DNA of 64,000 nt from Rhizobium binae. GTDB taxonomy: Bacteria; Pseudomonadota; Alphaproteobacteria; Rhizobiales; Rhizobiaceae. Location of the stretch: assembly GCF_017357225.1 (NCBI RefSeq), contig NZ_CP071604.1:4266001-4330000 (forward strand), written 5' to 3'. Shown one piece after another: positions 8,481 through 17,888 of this stretch. The first letter of the stretch is position 1; each line of letters begins with the position of its first letter. Position numbers and translations under genes: made by a program. The notes under the pieces are model-generated. The model worked only from the letters and a program-made list of their open reading frames with translations. It ran no database searches and had not been told where the DNA came from.

Positions 8481-9449
8481 ATGGACAGATCCTTCTATGT
8501 CGGCGTGTCGGCCGCTCTCTTTGCGGCCTTTGCCTTTTCGCTCAACTTTGTCGTGCCCTTCATCATCGGCGACTATTCCACCTTCGATTTCGCTCTCATC
8601 CGTCATCTCGTCTCGGCGCTCGTCGGCTTGTTCATCCTGTTTTCGAAGAAGCACGTCGTGCGCCATCTCACGCTCAGCAACGTTCTGAAGGCTCTGTGGC
8701 TCGCCTTTGTCGGATATGTCGGTTACTTCCTCACGGTAACGGGAGCGGCCATCTTTGCCGGCCCGGTCATCGCGCCGGCCTTTCTCGGCCTGGTACCGAT
8801 CACCTTGATGGTCATTGGCAATCAGCGTCAGGGATCCTTGCCGTGGCGGTCCCTTATGCCGCCTTTGGCGCTGGTGCTGATCGGACTTTTTCTGGTCAAT
8901 GGCACGGCATTCACCGCTGAAGGATTGAACTCCGTCGGATCCTTGTGGGTCGGCGTGCCGCTGGCGCTCGCGGCCGTGGGACTTTGGGTGTGGTTTGCTC
9001 TTGCCAATCAGGCTGCACTCGCCACCCGACCGGAAATGCCCTCCGGTGTGTGGTCGGCGCTGATACTGGCGGGCGGCGGCGTCTTTATGCTGGCCTTCTA
9101 TCCCGTCGGTGCCGCGATGGACCTCTTCAAGCTTCCGGCATTGGGATTCGGCTGGAGTGCCGCCGGCGGCCTGTATGTTTGGGGTGCATCTCTGGCGCTG
9201 CTGGCAACCGTAGGTGGCGTATGGGCCTGGAATGTTGCGTCACGCAGCCTGCCCGTGGCCTTGGCCGCGCAATTGATCGTTTCGGAAACAGCCTTCGGCG
9301 TCATCGGAGGACTTGTCGTGCATGCTCGCTGGCCGACCCCGATCGAAGTCGCTGGGGTGGCTGTTCTGATCGCCGGCGTCGTTCTGTCCGTGCGAATTTT
9401 CTACGATCGCCAATTTGCGCCGGGAAGGAAATTGCTTGCGCAGGAATGA
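8481..9449 (+). CDS. DMT-superfamily (EamA-like) transporter
   Basis: A 322-residue inner-membrane protein with about ten hydrophobic segments arranged as two repeats of five, the drug/metabolite transporter design. The start at 8481 (MDRSFYVGVSAALFAAFAFS) has AGGGG upstream. The C-terminal half contains 'GASLALLATVGGVWAWNVASRSLPVALAAQLIVSETAFG', the position where EamA proteins carry their second conserved helix pair. Substrate unknown. It is divergent from the LysR gene at 8199. A 16-bp tandem duplication covers its stop codon. Confidence 0.85.
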   Translation: MDRSFYVGVSAALFAAFAFSLNFVVPFIIGDYSTFDFALIRHLVSALVGLFILFSKKHVVRHLTLSNVLKALWLAFVGYVGYFLTVTGAAIFAGPVIAPAFLGLVPITLMVIGNQRQGSLPWRSLMPPLALVLIGLFLVNGTAFTAEGLNSVGSLWVGVPLALAAVGLWVWFALANQAALATRPEMPSGVWSALILAGGGVFMLAFYPVGAAMDLFKLPALGFGWSAAGGLYVWGASLALLATVGGVWAWNVASRSLPVALAAQLIVSETAFGVIGGLVVHARWPTPIEVAGVAVLIAGVVLSVRIFYDRQFAPGRKLLAQE

Positions 9450-9476
9450 CCTCGGGACGCAATGACCTCGGGACGC
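9445..9476. repeat. Exact tandem duplication of 16 bp over a stop codon
   Basis: AATGACCTCGGGACGC occurs at 9445-9460 and again at 9461-9476 without any gap. The first copy contains the TGA stop (9447-9449) of the DMT transporter gene, so the coding sequence is not changed. Confidence 0.9.
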
Positions 9477-9543
9477 AAGGCCACGTTCAACGAAATCTCC
9501 GCTCCTGTCGGAATCCGGCACCTCAAACGCTCTCGGGAGACAC

Positions 9544-9575
9544 GAAAACGCCCGCGCGGCAAAAGCCGGCGGGCG
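9544..9575 (-). terminator. Rho-independent terminator of argG
   Basis: On the minus strand, a GC-rich stem with arms CGCCCGC and GCGGGCG (plus-strand 9549-9575) and a small A/T loop is followed by TTTTC. It lies 28 bases past the argG stop codon. Confidence 0.75.
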
Positions 9576-9602
9576 CATAGCCGGTTCGAAAGCGAAGCGC
9601 GA

Positions 9603-10826
9603 TTACTTCGCGAGGTTTCGTTTGCCGAGCGTGCGCAGGCGCAGCGCGTTGAGCTTGATGAAGCCGGCTGCGTCCTTCTGGTCGTAGGCACCCTGGTCGT
9701 CCTCGAAAGTGACGAGCTTGTCGGAATAGAGCGACTTTTCGCTTTCGCGGCCGATGACCATGACATTGCCCTTGTAGAGCTTCAGCGTCACTTCGCCTTC
9801 GACATGCTCCTGGCTCTTGTCGATCAGCGCCTGCAGCATCTCGCGTTCCGGCGAGAACCAGAAGCCGTAATAGATCAGCTCGGCGTAGCGCGGCATGATC
9901 TCGTCCTTGAGATGGGCGGCACCCCGGTCGAGCGTGATCGATTCAATGGCGCGATGGGCCGAGAGCAGGATCGTGCCGCCGGGCGTTTCGTAAACGCCGC
10001 GGGATTTCATGCCGACGAAACGGTTCTCGACGAGATCGAGACGGCCGATGCCGTTGTCGCGGCCGTAGGTGTTGAGAGTGGCGAGCAGCGTCGCCGGCGA
10101 CATCTCGACACCATTGATAGACACGGCATCGCCCTTGCGGAAGCCGATCTTGATTGTCGTCGCCTTGTCGGGAGCGGCCTCCGGCGAGATCGTGCGCATG
10201 TGCACATATTCCGGCGCCTCCTGAGCAGGGTCTTCCAGAACCTTGCCCTCGGAAGAGGAATGCAGAAGGTTGGCGTCGACGGAGAAGGGAGCCTCGCCCT
10301 TCTTGTCCTTTGCAACCGGGATCTGATGCTTCTCTGCGAATTCGAGCAGGTCGGTGCGGCTCTTGAAGGACCAATCGCGCCACGGCGCAATGATCTTGAT
10401 GTCAGGGTTCAGGGCATAGGCGGAGAGCTCGAAGCGAACCTGATCGTTGCCCTTGCCCGTGGCGCCGTGGGCGATCGCATCGGCGCCGGTCTTGCGGGCG
10501 ATATCGATCAGATGCTTTGAGATCAGCGGACGGGCGATCGAGGTGCCGAGCAGGTAGACGCCCTCGTAGACGGCATTGGCGCGGAACATCGGAAAGACGA
10601 AGTCGCGCACGAATTCCTCGCGGACGTCCTCGATATAGATCTCCTTGATGCCGAGCATTTCGGCCTTCTTGCGCGCCGGCTCCAGCTCCTCGCCCTGGCC
10701 GAGATCGGCGGTGAAGGTGACGACTTCGGCGCCGAGTTCCGTCTGCAGCCACTTCAGGATGATCGAGGTGTCGAGGCCGCCGGAATAGGCGAGCACGACT
10801 TTCTTCACGTCTTTGTATGATGCCAT
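9603..10826 (-). CDS. argG: Argininosuccinate synthase
   Basis: Cytoplasmic enzyme that joins citrulline and aspartate using ATP, the penultimate step of arginine synthesis. The 407-residue product has the PP-loop ATP site SGGLDTS at residues 15-21, '[36 protein letters not shown]' region for citrulline/aspartate binding, and '[13 protein letters not shown]'-like C-terminal helix. The start at 10826 ([17 protein letters not shown]) matches the family; a much longer in-frame extension upstream overlaps the divergent SDR gene and is rejected. Own terminator at 9544. The 177-base gap to the divergent SDR gene must hold its promoter. Confidence 0.97.
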   Translation of the reverse strand: MASYKDVKKVVLAYSGGLDTSIILKWLQTELGAEVVTFTADLGQGEELEPARKKAEMLGIKEIYIEDVREEFVRDFVFPMFRANAVYEGVYLLGTSIARPLISKHLIDIARKTGADAIAHGATGKGNDQVRFELSAYALNPDIKIIAPWRDWSFKSRTDLLEFAEKHQIPVAKDKKGEAPFSVDANLLHSSSEGKVLEDPAQEAPEYVHMRTISPEAAPDKATTIKIGFRKGDAVSINGVEMSPATLLATLNTYGRDNGIGRLDLVENRFVGMKSRGVYETPGGTILLSAHRAIESITLDRGAAHLKDEIMPRYAELIYYGFWFSPEREMLQALIDKSQEHVEGEVTLKLYKGNVMVIGRESEKSLYSDKLVTFEDDQGAYDQKDAAGFIKLNALRLRTLGKRNLAK

Positions 10827-11003
10827 GATGATGAGGTCCGTTGCATAAAGCCGGCGAAAACCCGGTGTCGCGGCACTTTTAGCGAGATTGGCGCGCGACG
10901 CAAGGGCAAGTGCGATGGCTGAGGCGCCGATAGCGTTTGACAGTGCGAAAGCGCCGCCCATATTCGGCTGCGTGCGAACAATGCTCGAGGAGGGGCTGTC
11001 CCC

Positions 11004-11855
11004 GTGACGAATATTCAAGATATTTTCAAGAAGTCCAATGTTGCCGTCATCACCGGCGGCGCTTCCGGCATCGGACTTGCGGCGGCGAAGTATTTTGCCG
11101 GACGCGGCATGAGCGTCGTCATCGCCGATCTCGGCGGTGATCGGCTGGCCAACGCCGCCGAGGAGCTCAAAGCCATTGCCGGCGAAGAGGATGTGATGGC
11201 AGTTGAGACCGACGTCGCCAGCCGCGACTCCCTGGAGGCGCTCGAACGCGCCGTACTCCAGCGTTTCGGCCGCGTGCACGTGCTGATGAACAATGCCGGC
11301 ATCGGCCCGGAAACCTCGATCTTCAGTTCGCAGTCAAATTGGGACCATATCTTCGCCGTCAACCTGATGGGCGTGGTCAACGGCACGCGCGTCTTCGGGC
11401 CGAAGATGCTGTCCCACGGCGAGCCCGGCCTGATCATCAATACCGGCTCCAAGCAGGGCATCACCACGCCGCCGGGCAACCCCGCCTACAACATCTCCAA
11501 GGCTGGCGTGAAAGTCTTTACCGAAGCGCTCGAACACGAACTGCGCAACACCGCGGGTTCAAAGATCTCGGCGCATCTGCTGATCCCCGGCTTCGTCTTC
11601 ACCGGCCTCACCAAGGGCGACCGGGCGGAAAAGCCAGCCGGCGCCTGGACACCGGAACAGACGGTCGATTTCATGGTCGAAAGCCTGGAACGCGGCGATT
11701 TCTATATCCTCTGCCCCGACAACGACGTGACCCGCGCGGTCGATGAACGCCGCATGGCTTGGGCCGCCGGCGATATCATCGAGAACCGCCCGCCGCTGTC
11801 GCGCTGGCACAAGGATTACGCCGACAAGTTCAAGGCCTTCCTCGAAGAGAAGTAA
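11004..11855 (+). CDS. Short-chain dehydrogenase/reductase (SDR)
   Basis: A 283-residue NAD(P)-dependent oxidoreductase with a Rossmann fold. The cofactor motif TGGASGIG is at residues 17-24, the NNAG motif follows at about residue 96, a Ser in 'NTGSKQG' and the catalytic Y-x3-K ('PAYNISK') near residue 161 complete the active site. Translation starts at GTG 11004, preceded by a strong AGGAGG. The C-terminal part (residues 230-283) is longer than in minimal SDRs and carries '[23 protein letters not shown]'. The substrate is unknown. It is transcribed alone, divergently from argG. Confidence 0.9.
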   Translation: MTNIQDIFKKSNVAVITGGASGIGLAAAKYFAGRGMSVVIADLGGDRLANAAEELKAIAGEEDVMAVETDVASRDSLEALERAVLQRFGRVHVLMNNAGIGPETSIFSSQSNWDHIFAVNLMGVVNGTRVFGPKMLSHGEPGLIINTGSKQGITTPPGNPAYNISKAGVKVFTEALEHELRNTAGSKISAHLLIPGFVFTGLTKGDRAEKPAGAWTPEQTVDFMVESLERGDFYILCPDNDVTRAVDERRMAWAAGDIIENRPPLSRWHKDYADKFKAFLEEK

Positions 11856-11875
11856 TTGGTGCCACTGCATTTCAC

Positions 11876-11930
11876 CCGGAAGCGTGCAGCGGTCCCGGGA
11901 TAACGACATGCACAAAACAAACAGCGAATG
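11876..11930. repeat. Degenerate RIME-like repeat fragment
   Basis: The text CCCGGAAGCGTGCAGCGG followed by TCCCGGGATAACGACATGCACAAAAC matches the block order of the dispersed element at 5721 (palindrome with GTGCAGC in the loop, then ATAACGACAT and an A-rich stretch), but the arms are short (CCCGG/CCGGG). Probably an eroded copy downstream of the SDR gene. Confidence 0.5.
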
Positions 11931-12039
11931 CGCGCCGCATGAATCAAGTTTAGTGCGACGCGCATGAGAAGGTTTGATTGGTAATTTTCTGAAGGCTGGA
12001 TAAGTAGTCACCTTGACTGTCCAGCTTTCCGAGCGTGCT

Positions 12040-12681
12040 ATGGATTTCCTGCCGAACCTGCCGACCCTTCTCGCCTTTGCCGCCGCGACGCTGCTGCTCG
12101 CGGCGACCCCAGGTCCCGATATGACGCTGTCGATCAGCCGTTCACTCGCCCAGGGCAAGAAGGCGGCCCTTTTCGTCGTCGTCGGCACCAGCCTCGGCAT
12201 CGTCGTCCACACCATGCTGGTCGCTTTCGGCATCTCGGCGCTGATCACTGCCTCGCCGACCGCCTTCCTGATCCTGAAGACCGGCGGCGCCGGCTATCTG
12301 CTCTGGCTCGCCGTGCAGGCTATCCGCTTTGGCTCGAAGCTGACCGTCGCCAAGGTCGAGGAGCAGAAGGGCACCGCCCTTTCGAACATCTCGTCGGGCT
12401 TCTGGGTCAACCTTCTGAACCCGAAGGTCATCATCTTCTTCATGACGTTCCTGCCGCAATTCGTCAGCGCCGGCGATCCCGCCGTCACTCAGAAGCTGCT
12501 GTTCCTCGGGCTTTGCTTCATCCTGATCGGCATGCCGATCAATGTCGCGGTGGTCCTTGCCGCCGACTGGCTGGCTTCCTGGCTGCAGAACAACAGCAAG
12601 GTGCTGCGCGGCATGGACTATACTTTCGCCGGCGTCTTCTCGATCTTCGCCGCGAAGATCCTGCTCACCCAGGCTCGATAG
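12040..12681 (+). CDS. LysE/RhtB family translocator
   Basis: An inner-membrane exporter of 213 residues. The motif 'ATPGPDMTLSISRSLAQGKKAA' (P-G-P-D after helix 1), 'GGAGYLLWLAVQA' and 'GFWVNLLNPKVIIFFMTFLPQFV' (N-P-K) are the signature blocks of the RhtB/LysE family. I use ATG 12040 (MDFLPNLPTLLAF), which places helix 1 correctly; an in-frame TTG at 12013 is the alternative and neither has a strong ribosome-binding site. It differs from the LysE paralogue at 4971. It converges on the ABC importer genes; an inverted repeat lies between them. Confidence 0.88.
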   Translation: MDFLPNLPTLLAFAAATLLLAATPGPDMTLSISRSLAQGKKAALFVVVGTSLGIVVHTMLVAFGISALITASPTAFLILKTGGAGYLLWLAVQAIRFGSKLTVAKVEEQKGTALSNISSGFWVNLLNPKVIIFFMTFLPQFVSAGDPAVTQKLLFLGLCFILIGMPINVAVVLAADWLASWLQNNSKVLRGMDYTFAGVFSIFAAKILLTQAR

Positions 12682-12705
12682 GCCACGGCTATCAGCCTGG
12701 ATTCA

Positions 12706-12739
12706 GCTGATCGGCCCGCTGTCGGGCTAGCCGATCAGC
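12706..12739. repeat. Perfect 10-bp inverted repeat at converging gene ends
   Basis: GCTGATCGGC (12706-12715) and GCCGATCAGC (12730-12739) enclose a loop that itself can form CCG-ctgt-CGG. The right arm encodes the last residues of the ABC ATPase, whose stop is 12727-12729. No T run follows on either strand; it may work as a weak bidirectional terminator or a 3'-end stabiliser. Confidence 0.45.
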
Positions 12740-13521
12740 AAAGCGTCGTCGTCGAGCGTCTGGCCGCGCATCTTGCGGAACATGGCGATCAGATCCTCGA
12801 CCTGCAGGTTCTTTCGGTTGTCGCCCGCCACGTCGAGAACGATCTCGCCGCCATGCAGCATGATCGTGCGGTGGCCGTAATCCAGCGCCTGGCGCATGGA
12901 ATGGGTCACCATCATCGTCGTCAACTTGCGCTCGGCGACGATCTTCTGCGTCAGGTTCATCACGAACTCGGCCATCCCGGGATCGAGCGCGGCCGTATGC
13001 TCGTCGAGCAGCAGCACTTCCGAGCCGGCAAGTGTGGCCATGACGAGTGAGACCGCCTGCCGCTGACCGCCCGAGAGAAGATCCATGCGGTCCTTCAGCC
13101 GGTTTTCCAGCCCGAGATTGAGTTCAGCGATCCGCTCCTTGAAATAGTCGCGCCTCTTGCCGCCGAGCGCCGGCGCAAGCCCGCGCCGCTCGCCGCGGCG
13201 GGCGGCGAGAGCGAGATTCTCCTCGATCGACAATGAGCCGCAGCTTCCCGTCAGCGGATCCTGGAAGACGCGCGCCACCAGACCGGCGCGCGCCGCGGTC
13301 GACTTGCGCGTCACTTCGGTCTTGCCGATCAGCACCTGTCCCTCGCTCGGGATGACATCGCCGGCGAGTACGCCGAGCAGCGTCGATTTGCCGGCGCCGT
13401 TGGAGCCGATGACGGTGACGAAGGAGCCCTGTTCGATGGTCAGGCTGACGCCGTTCAGCGCCTGCTTCTGCAGCGGTGTGCCGCGTCCGAAGACGACCTT
13501 GATGTCCTTGACGCTGATCAC
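12727..13521 (-). CDS. ABC transporter ATP-binding protein
   Basis: A 264-residue ATPase energising an importer in the inner membrane. Walker A is GSNGAGKST (residues 39-47), the Q-loop is in 'RVFQDPLTGSCGSLSIEENL', the signature is 'LLSGGQRQAVSLVMA', Walker B is 'VLLLDEHTAALDP', and the H-loop His is in 'MMVTHSMRQALDYG'. The sequence after Walker B (DEHTAALDP) is typical of the ATPases that pair with ABC_sub_bind proteins. Start at 13521, overlapping the permease stop by 4 bases (ATGA), so the two are translationally coupled. It is the last gene of the three-gene operon running leftward from 15470. Confidence 0.92.
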   Translation of the reverse strand: MISVKDIKVVFGRGTPLQKQALNGVSLTIEQGSFVTVIGSNGAGKSTLLGVLAGDVIPSEGQVLIGKTEVTRKSTAARAGLVARVFQDPLTGSCGSLSIEENLALAARRGERRGLAPALGGKRRDYFKERIAELNLGLENRLKDRMDLLSGGQRQAVSLVMATLAGSEVLLLDEHTAALDPGMAEFVMNLTQKIVAERKLTTMMVTHSMRQALDYGHRTIMLHGGEIVLDVAGDNRKNLQVEDLIAMFRKMRGQTLDDDALLIG

Positions 13522-14396
13522 GATACGGCACCTCTGCGAAGGCGGGGAAGAATGAGCGCGAAGGTCACCAGGACCGCCGTCACGAAATTGAGGTCGGAGG
13601 CCTGCAGGCCGATGACGTCGCTCGACAGCGCCAGCTGGATGGCGATGCGATAGAGGATCGAGCCGAGCACGCAGCCGATGAGCGCGATCAGCAGGCCGCG
13701 CCGCCCGAGCAGCGTCTCGCCGATGATGACGGCGGCAAGACCGACGACGATCGTGCCGACGCCCGAAGTGACGTCGGCAAAGCCGTTGGTCTGGGCAAAC
13801 AAGGCGCCACCGAACGCCACCAGCGCGTTCGAGATCGCCATGCCGAGATAGATCTGCCGGCTGGTGTCGACGCCTTGGGCGCGGGCCATGCGGGCATTGG
13901 CGCCGGTCGCACGCATGGCAAGCCCGGCATCGCTTTCGAGGAAGCGCCAGACCAGGATGAGCGCGACGATGACAAGAACGCCGACGAAGAGCGGCCGCAC
14001 GTAGAAATCACGCAGGCCATGGCCGAAAAACGGGCTGATCATCGTATCGGCATTGATGAGGGCGACATTGGGTTTGCCCATCACTCTGAGGTTGACGGAA
14101 AACAACGCGATCATCGTCAGGATCGAGGCGAGCAGATTGAGGATCTTGAAGCGCACGTTGAGCAGCGCCGTCACCATGCCGGCCGCCGCACCCGCCGCCA
14201 TCGCGATCAGCGCCGCGAACCAGGCATTGACGCCGGCAATGATCAGCACCGCGGTCACCGCCGCGCCGAGCGGAAAGGAGCCGTCCACCGTGAGGTCAGG
14301 GAAATCGAGGACGCGGAAGGCGAGATAGACGCCGAGGGCGACGAAGGAATACACCAGGCCGAGCTCGACGGCCCCCCAGAATGCGATTTGGCTCAA
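13518..14396 (-). CDS. ABC transporter permease (TrpXYZ / BPD_transp_2 type)
   Basis: A 292-residue integral membrane permease with about eight to nine helices, of the branched-chain/ribose (BPD_transp_2) fold. 'AFRVLDFPDLTVDGSFPLGAAVTA' near residues 26-49 and 'ALSNALVAFGGALFAQTNGFADVTSGVGTIVVGLAAVIIGETLLGRRG'-type text in the C-terminal half are characteristic of the permeases that work with ABC_sub_bind receptors. The start is the ATG at 14396. It lies between the receptor gene (120 bases upstream) and the ATPase, with which it overlaps. The transported solute is unknown; tryptophan or other aromatic or purine compounds have been proposed for relatives. Confidence 0.9.
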   Translation of the reverse strand: MSQIAFWGAVELGLVYSFVALGVYLAFRVLDFPDLTVDGSFPLGAAVTAVLIIAGVNAWFAALIAMAAGAAAGMVTALLNVRFKILNLLASILTMIALFSVNLRVMGKPNVALINADTMISPFFGHGLRDFYVRPLFVGVLVIVALILVWRFLESDAGLAMRATGANARMARAQGVDTSRQIYLGMAISNALVAFGGALFAQTNGFADVTSGVGTIVVGLAAVIIGETLLGRRGLLIALIGCVLGSILYRIAIQLALSSDVIGLQASDLNFVTAVLVTFALILPRLRRGAVS

Positions 14397-14516
14397 GGCT
14401 TTCTGCCCCTTTTGTTTATGTTCCGCCCGTCGCGAAACCGCAGCCTTTTAATACTTCAGCCGCCCCCGCGCAAACGGGAGCGGCTGAATGTGAATGGTTG
14501 ATGCGACGATGAGCGC

Positions 14517-15470
14517 TTATTCGATGACCTTGTTGGCGCGCGAAAGTACGCTCTCGGGCAAGGTGATGCCCATCTTGGCCGCGGCCGCCTTGTTGACGAC
14601 GAGATCGCTGCCGGCGGCGGTCTTGACCGCGATATCGCCGGGGTTTTCGCCCTTCAGGACGCGCACGACGATTTCGCCCGTCTGCTTGCCGACATCATAA
14701 TAGTTGAAGCCGAGCGCGGCGATCGAGCCGCGCGACACCGAATCCGTATCGGCGGTGAAGAGCGGCAGCTTGCTTTCTTCGGCAACCGCAACGGCGCCTT
14801 CGAGCGCCGAGATGATCGTATTGTCGGTCGGGATGTAGATCGCATCGGCGCGGCCGACGAGGGCGCGGGCGGCACCCTGAACCTCGGCCGATTTGGTTGC
14901 GGCCGATTCGACCACTGTCAGGCCGGCCTTTTCGGCTTCGGCCTTCAGCACGGCGAGCAGCGAAACCGAATTCGCCTCGCCGGAGTTGTAGAGATAGCCG
15001 ATCGTCTTCACCTTCGGCAGGATTTCCTTGATCAGCGCCAGGTGCTCGCCGACGGGCGACATGTCGGAAAGGCCGGTCACATTGCCGCCCGGCTTGTCCA
15101 TGTTCTTGACGAGCTGGGCGCCGAGCGGATCAGAGACGGCCGTGAAGACGACAGGAATGTCGCGCGTCGCCGAGACGACGGCCTGGGCCGACGGCGTGGA
15201 AATCGGGATGATCACGTTGGGCTCGTCGCCGGCGAACTGACGGGCAATCTGGGCTGCCGTCGCCGGATTGCCCTGCGCCGATTCGAACATGAATTTCAGG
15301 TTCTCGCCTTCCTTGTAGCCGGCCGACGTCAGCACGTCGAGAACGCCCTTGCGGGCGGCATCGAGCGCGGGATGCTCGACGATCGCAGTGACGGCAACGG
15401 TCACATTATCGGCCTTGGCGGGCAGGGAAAGGGCCAAAGTGGCGGCAAGAGCGAGCAAAATCGGGCGCAT
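14517..15470 (-). CDS. ABC transporter substrate-binding protein (ABC_sub_bind family)
   Basis: Periplasmic receptor of 317 residues. The signal peptide is residues 1-20 (MRPILLALAATLALSLPAKA), followed by 'DNVTVAVTAIVEHPALDAARKGV', 'NPATAAQIARQFAGDEPNVIIPISTPSAQAVVSATRDIPVVFTAVSDPLGAQLV' and 'GNVTGLSDMSPVGEHLALIKEILP'. These are the PF04392 hallmarks (TrpX-like). The start at 15470 has AGGAGG upstream and creates the signal peptide; a start ten codons earlier does not. It is the first gene of the operon with the permease and ATPase, and the 93 bases to rlmN hold its promoter. Confidence 0.92.
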   Translation of the reverse strand: MRPILLALAATLALSLPAKADNVTVAVTAIVEHPALDAARKGVLDVLTSAGYKEGENLKFMFESAQGNPATAAQIARQFAGDEPNVIIPISTPSAQAVVSATRDIPVVFTAVSDPLGAQLVKNMDKPGGNVTGLSDMSPVGEHLALIKEILPKVKTIGYLYNSGEANSVSLLAVLKAEAEKAGLTVVESAATKSAEVQGAARALVGRADAIYIPTDNTIISALEGAVAVAEESKLPLFTADTDSVSRGSIAALGFNYYDVGKQTGEIVVRVLKGENPGDIAVKTAAGSDLVVNKAAAAKMGITLPESVLSRANKVIE

Positions 15471-15563
15471 GGATGTCCTCCTGAATGATTTTGGCGGCAC
15501 TATTAGGAAAAGCGCATACTTAAATCAATGCAGGAGAATTGTAGCGAGGATCAAACTTGCTGA

Positions 15564-16793
15564 TCAGTCGTCGGCGCCGTGATTGGCGATCATCATCGCC
15601 TCGAAGGCCAGGCGCTCGGTCTTGCGCATGCGTTCGGATTCCGATTTCAGCTGGCCGCAGGCGGCAAGGATGTCGCGGCCGCGCGGTGTGCGAATCGGCG
15701 AAGCGTAGCCGGCCGAATTGATGAAATCGGCGAACTTTTCGATCTGCTCCCAGTCCGAACACTGGTAATTGGTGCCGGGCCAGGGATTGAACGGAATGAG
15801 GTTGATCTTCGCCGGCACGCCTTTCAGGAGCTTGATCAACCCCTTGGCGTCCTCCAGGCTGTCATTGACATCCTTCAGCATCACATATTCGAAGGTGATG
15901 CGCCGCGCATTCGAAAGGCCCGGATAGGCCTTGCAGGCATCGATCAGTTCCTTCAGCGGGTACTTCTTGTTGATCGGCACCAGAATATCGCGCAGGTCGT
16001 CGCGCACAGCATGCAGCGAGATCGCCAGCATGACGCCGATCTCCTCGCCGGTGCGGAAGATCTCCGGCACGACGCCGGAGGTGGAAAGCGTCACACGGCG
16101 TTTGGACAGCGACAGGCCGTCGCCATCCGTGGCGATCAGCAGCGCCTGCTTGACGCTGTCGAAATTATAGAGCGGCTCGCCCATGCCCATCATGACGATA
16201 TTGCTGACCTTGCGGCCCTCGGCAGGCATGATCGTGCCTTGCGGCGCCTCACGATCCGGGAAGTCGCCGAGCCGGTCGCGAGCGAGAAGCAACTGCGACA
16301 GAATTTCCTCCGCCGTCAGGTTGCGCACCAGGCGCTGTGTACCGGTATGACAGAAGGAACAGGTCAGCGTGCAGCCGACCTGGCTTGAGATGCAGAGCGT
16401 GCCGCGGCCCTCTTCCGGAATGTAGACGGCCTCGATCTCGACCGGGCGGCCCGCGCCCCGCGCGGGAAAGCGCAGCAGCCATTTGCGGGTGCCGTCGTTG
16501 GAGACCTGCTCCTCGACGATCTCGGGACGCGCGATGGTGAAATGCTGTTTCAGCATTTCGCGCATGTCCTTGGCGACATTCGTCATGTGATCGAAATCGG
16601 AGACGCCGCGCACATAGATCCAGTTCCAGAGCTGCGCGACGCGCATCTTGATCTGCTTCTCGGCCACGCCTTTTTCCCTGAGCGCCGCCGCTATTTCCTC
16701 GCGCGACAGCCCGATCAGGGAAGGCTTTTCGACGCCGGAAGAGGCCTTCGGCGCCTGCGGCTTGGTGACATCAATCGCATCCATGACGGACAT
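15564..16793 (-). CDS. rlmN: 23S rRNA/tRNA m2A methyltransferase RlmN
   Basis: Radical-SAM methyltransferase that makes 2-methyladenosine at A2503 of 23S rRNA and A37 of some tRNAs, by a ping-pong mechanism through a methylated cysteine. The 409-residue protein has the cluster motif CxxxCxxC at C141, C145 and C148 ('[11 protein letters not shown]'), a conserved cysteine C134 ('[10 protein letters not shown]') and a C-terminal cysteine in 'LAACGQL', matching the two reactive cysteines of the E. coli enzyme. The first 20 residues are variable. It lies 93 bases upstream of the ABC importer operon on the same strand, and its own upstream region contains the ialB terminator. Confidence 0.96.
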   Translation of the reverse strand: MSVMDAIDVTKPQAPKASSGVEKPSLIGLSREEIAAALREKGVAEKQIKMRVAQLWNWIYVRGVSDFDHMTNVAKDMREMLKQHFTIARPEIVEEQVSNDGTRKWLLRFPARGAGRPVEIEAVYIPEEGRGTLCISSQVGCTLTCSFCHTGTQRLVRNLTAEEILSQLLLARDRLGDFPDREAPQGTIMPAEGRKVSNIVMMGMGEPLYNFDSVKQALLIATDGDGLSLSKRRVTLSTSGVVPEIFRTGEEIGVMLAISLHAVRDDLRDILVPINKKYPLKELIDACKAYPGLSNARRITFEYVMLKDVNDSLEDAKGLIKLLKGVPAKINLIPFNPWPGTNYQCSDWEQIEKFADFINSAGYASPIRTPRGRDILAACGQLKSESERMRKTERLAFEAMMIANHGADD

Positions 16794-16983
16794 GCTCTAT
16801 AGATCCCGAATTCGAACACGTAACCGCCCCGCAAGCCTCGCGGACTTCTGGAACAAGCCGGAAGAGGTGAGGCGCATGGCGGCACATTGACAGAATTGAA
16901 TGGCGGAACGGCGACTGATATCGCGATCTGTCCGCTGTTGGCCCGGCCTTTAGCACCATTTTGCCGGCGCGTCACTACAGTTG

Positions 16984-17017
16984 GAAAACAGCAAGGGCCG
17001 GCGCAAGGCCGGCCCTT
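16984..17017 (-). terminator. Rho-independent terminator of the ialB-like gene
   Basis: A perfect 10-bp stem AAGGGCCGGC / GCCGGCCCTT (16993-17002 and 17008-17017) with a five-base loop, followed on the minus strand by GCTGTTTTCC. It is located 25 bases past the stop codon at 17042. Confidence 0.85.
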
Positions 17018-17041
17018 GGAATTCCGCGGGCCAAAGGGCGC

Positions 17042-17551
17042 TTACTTGCAGCTTTCGATCTGCTTCAGCGCCGCCGAGATGCCCGAGAGCGAATAGCTGT
17101 AGGATGTGCCTGTGCCCTTGCGCGAGACGGCATTGACCGTCATCGAATGACCGGTCTTCATCGCCGCGACGAGTGCCGGCTCCTGAGCCGCGTTCTCGAC
17201 CCAGCCGGCCTTGTCCTTGGTGAACATCACGAAGGTCTTGTTGTCGATGACGACGTTGATCTTCGAATTCTCCTTCACCGTATAGCCCATCATCGCCTGC
17301 GGCTCGTAGGAGATGTTCTGGCCGGGGCGCTGCGAGACGATGAAGAAATTGTCGCCGTGGTCGACGCTTGCCGGCTGCTTTGCCGTCGGCACCGACAGCA
17401 CGTAGCAGACGGTGCTGGCGCCCGACTTGTAGGAATAGGCGCCCCATGCCTGAAACTGCTGGATGCGGGTTGGCGCGGCCTGCTGCGCTGCCGCCACTCC
17501 GGCCATTGTCAGGGTAAGGGCGAGGGCGGATACGATACTTCTTACAAACAT
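17042..17551 (-). CDS. Invasion-associated locus B (IalB)-like periplasmic protein
   Basis: A 169-residue protein with a signal peptide (residues 1-22, ending AAA). The mature part has 'WGAYSYKSGASTVCYVLSVPTAKQP', 'GDNFFIVSQRPGQNISYEPQAMMGYTVKENS' and a C-terminal 'ALKQIESCK', which is the IalB family pattern, with two cysteines likely to form a disulfide. Members occur across rhizobia and Bartonella and are outer-membrane-associated or periplasmic; the precise function is unknown. The start at 17551 has AGGAATCC upstream. It is transcribed alone with its own terminator. Confidence 0.85.
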   Translation of the reverse strand: MFVRSIVSALALTLTMAGVAAAQQAAPTRIQQFQAWGAYSYKSGASTVCYVLSVPTAKQPASVDHGDNFFIVSQRPGQNISYEPQAMMGYTVKENSKINVVIDNKTFVMFTKDKAGWVENAAQEPALVAAMKTGHSMTVNAVSRKGTGTSYSYSLSGISAALKQIESCK

Positions 17552-17888
17552 GGATTCCTGCCGGTTCTTGCGATTCAAGGCCCGAAGCGATCATAGCGGG
17601 CGGCGCATAATCACGATCTGCTTTATTTTGACTTAATTCAGGTTACCAAATGGTCAACAATAGCTGCGATTTGTATGTGCCTGTGTCATTTCAGCTCGAC
17701 CACGACTTTTGCCCCTTGCTGAAATCGGCTGCGATGCCGGTGCGCCGATGGCACCGGCCGGCCGTTCGGGTTGAATCTAAGACACAAAGATTCAGGCAAG
17801 AGTTTGACCTTTCAAAAATCCGTTGTACCTGATTAAGACTTTGGAAATCCGGGATGAAATTTTCGCCGCAGGGGGCTCGTGAGACGAC
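17552..17888. other. 337-base intergenic region between the ialB-like gene and an ECF sigma gene
   Basis: No gene is visible. It holds the divergent promoters of the two flanking genes. Visible structures are a perfect 8-bp hairpin GCCGGTGC / GCACCGGC (17736-17743 and 17751-17758), a 7-bp inverted repeat TGAATCT / AGATTCA (17772-17778 and 17788-17794), and a TTGACC-16-TACCTG pattern (17804-17831) about 58 bases ahead of the sigma gene start. Which of these function is unknown. Confidence 0.5.
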
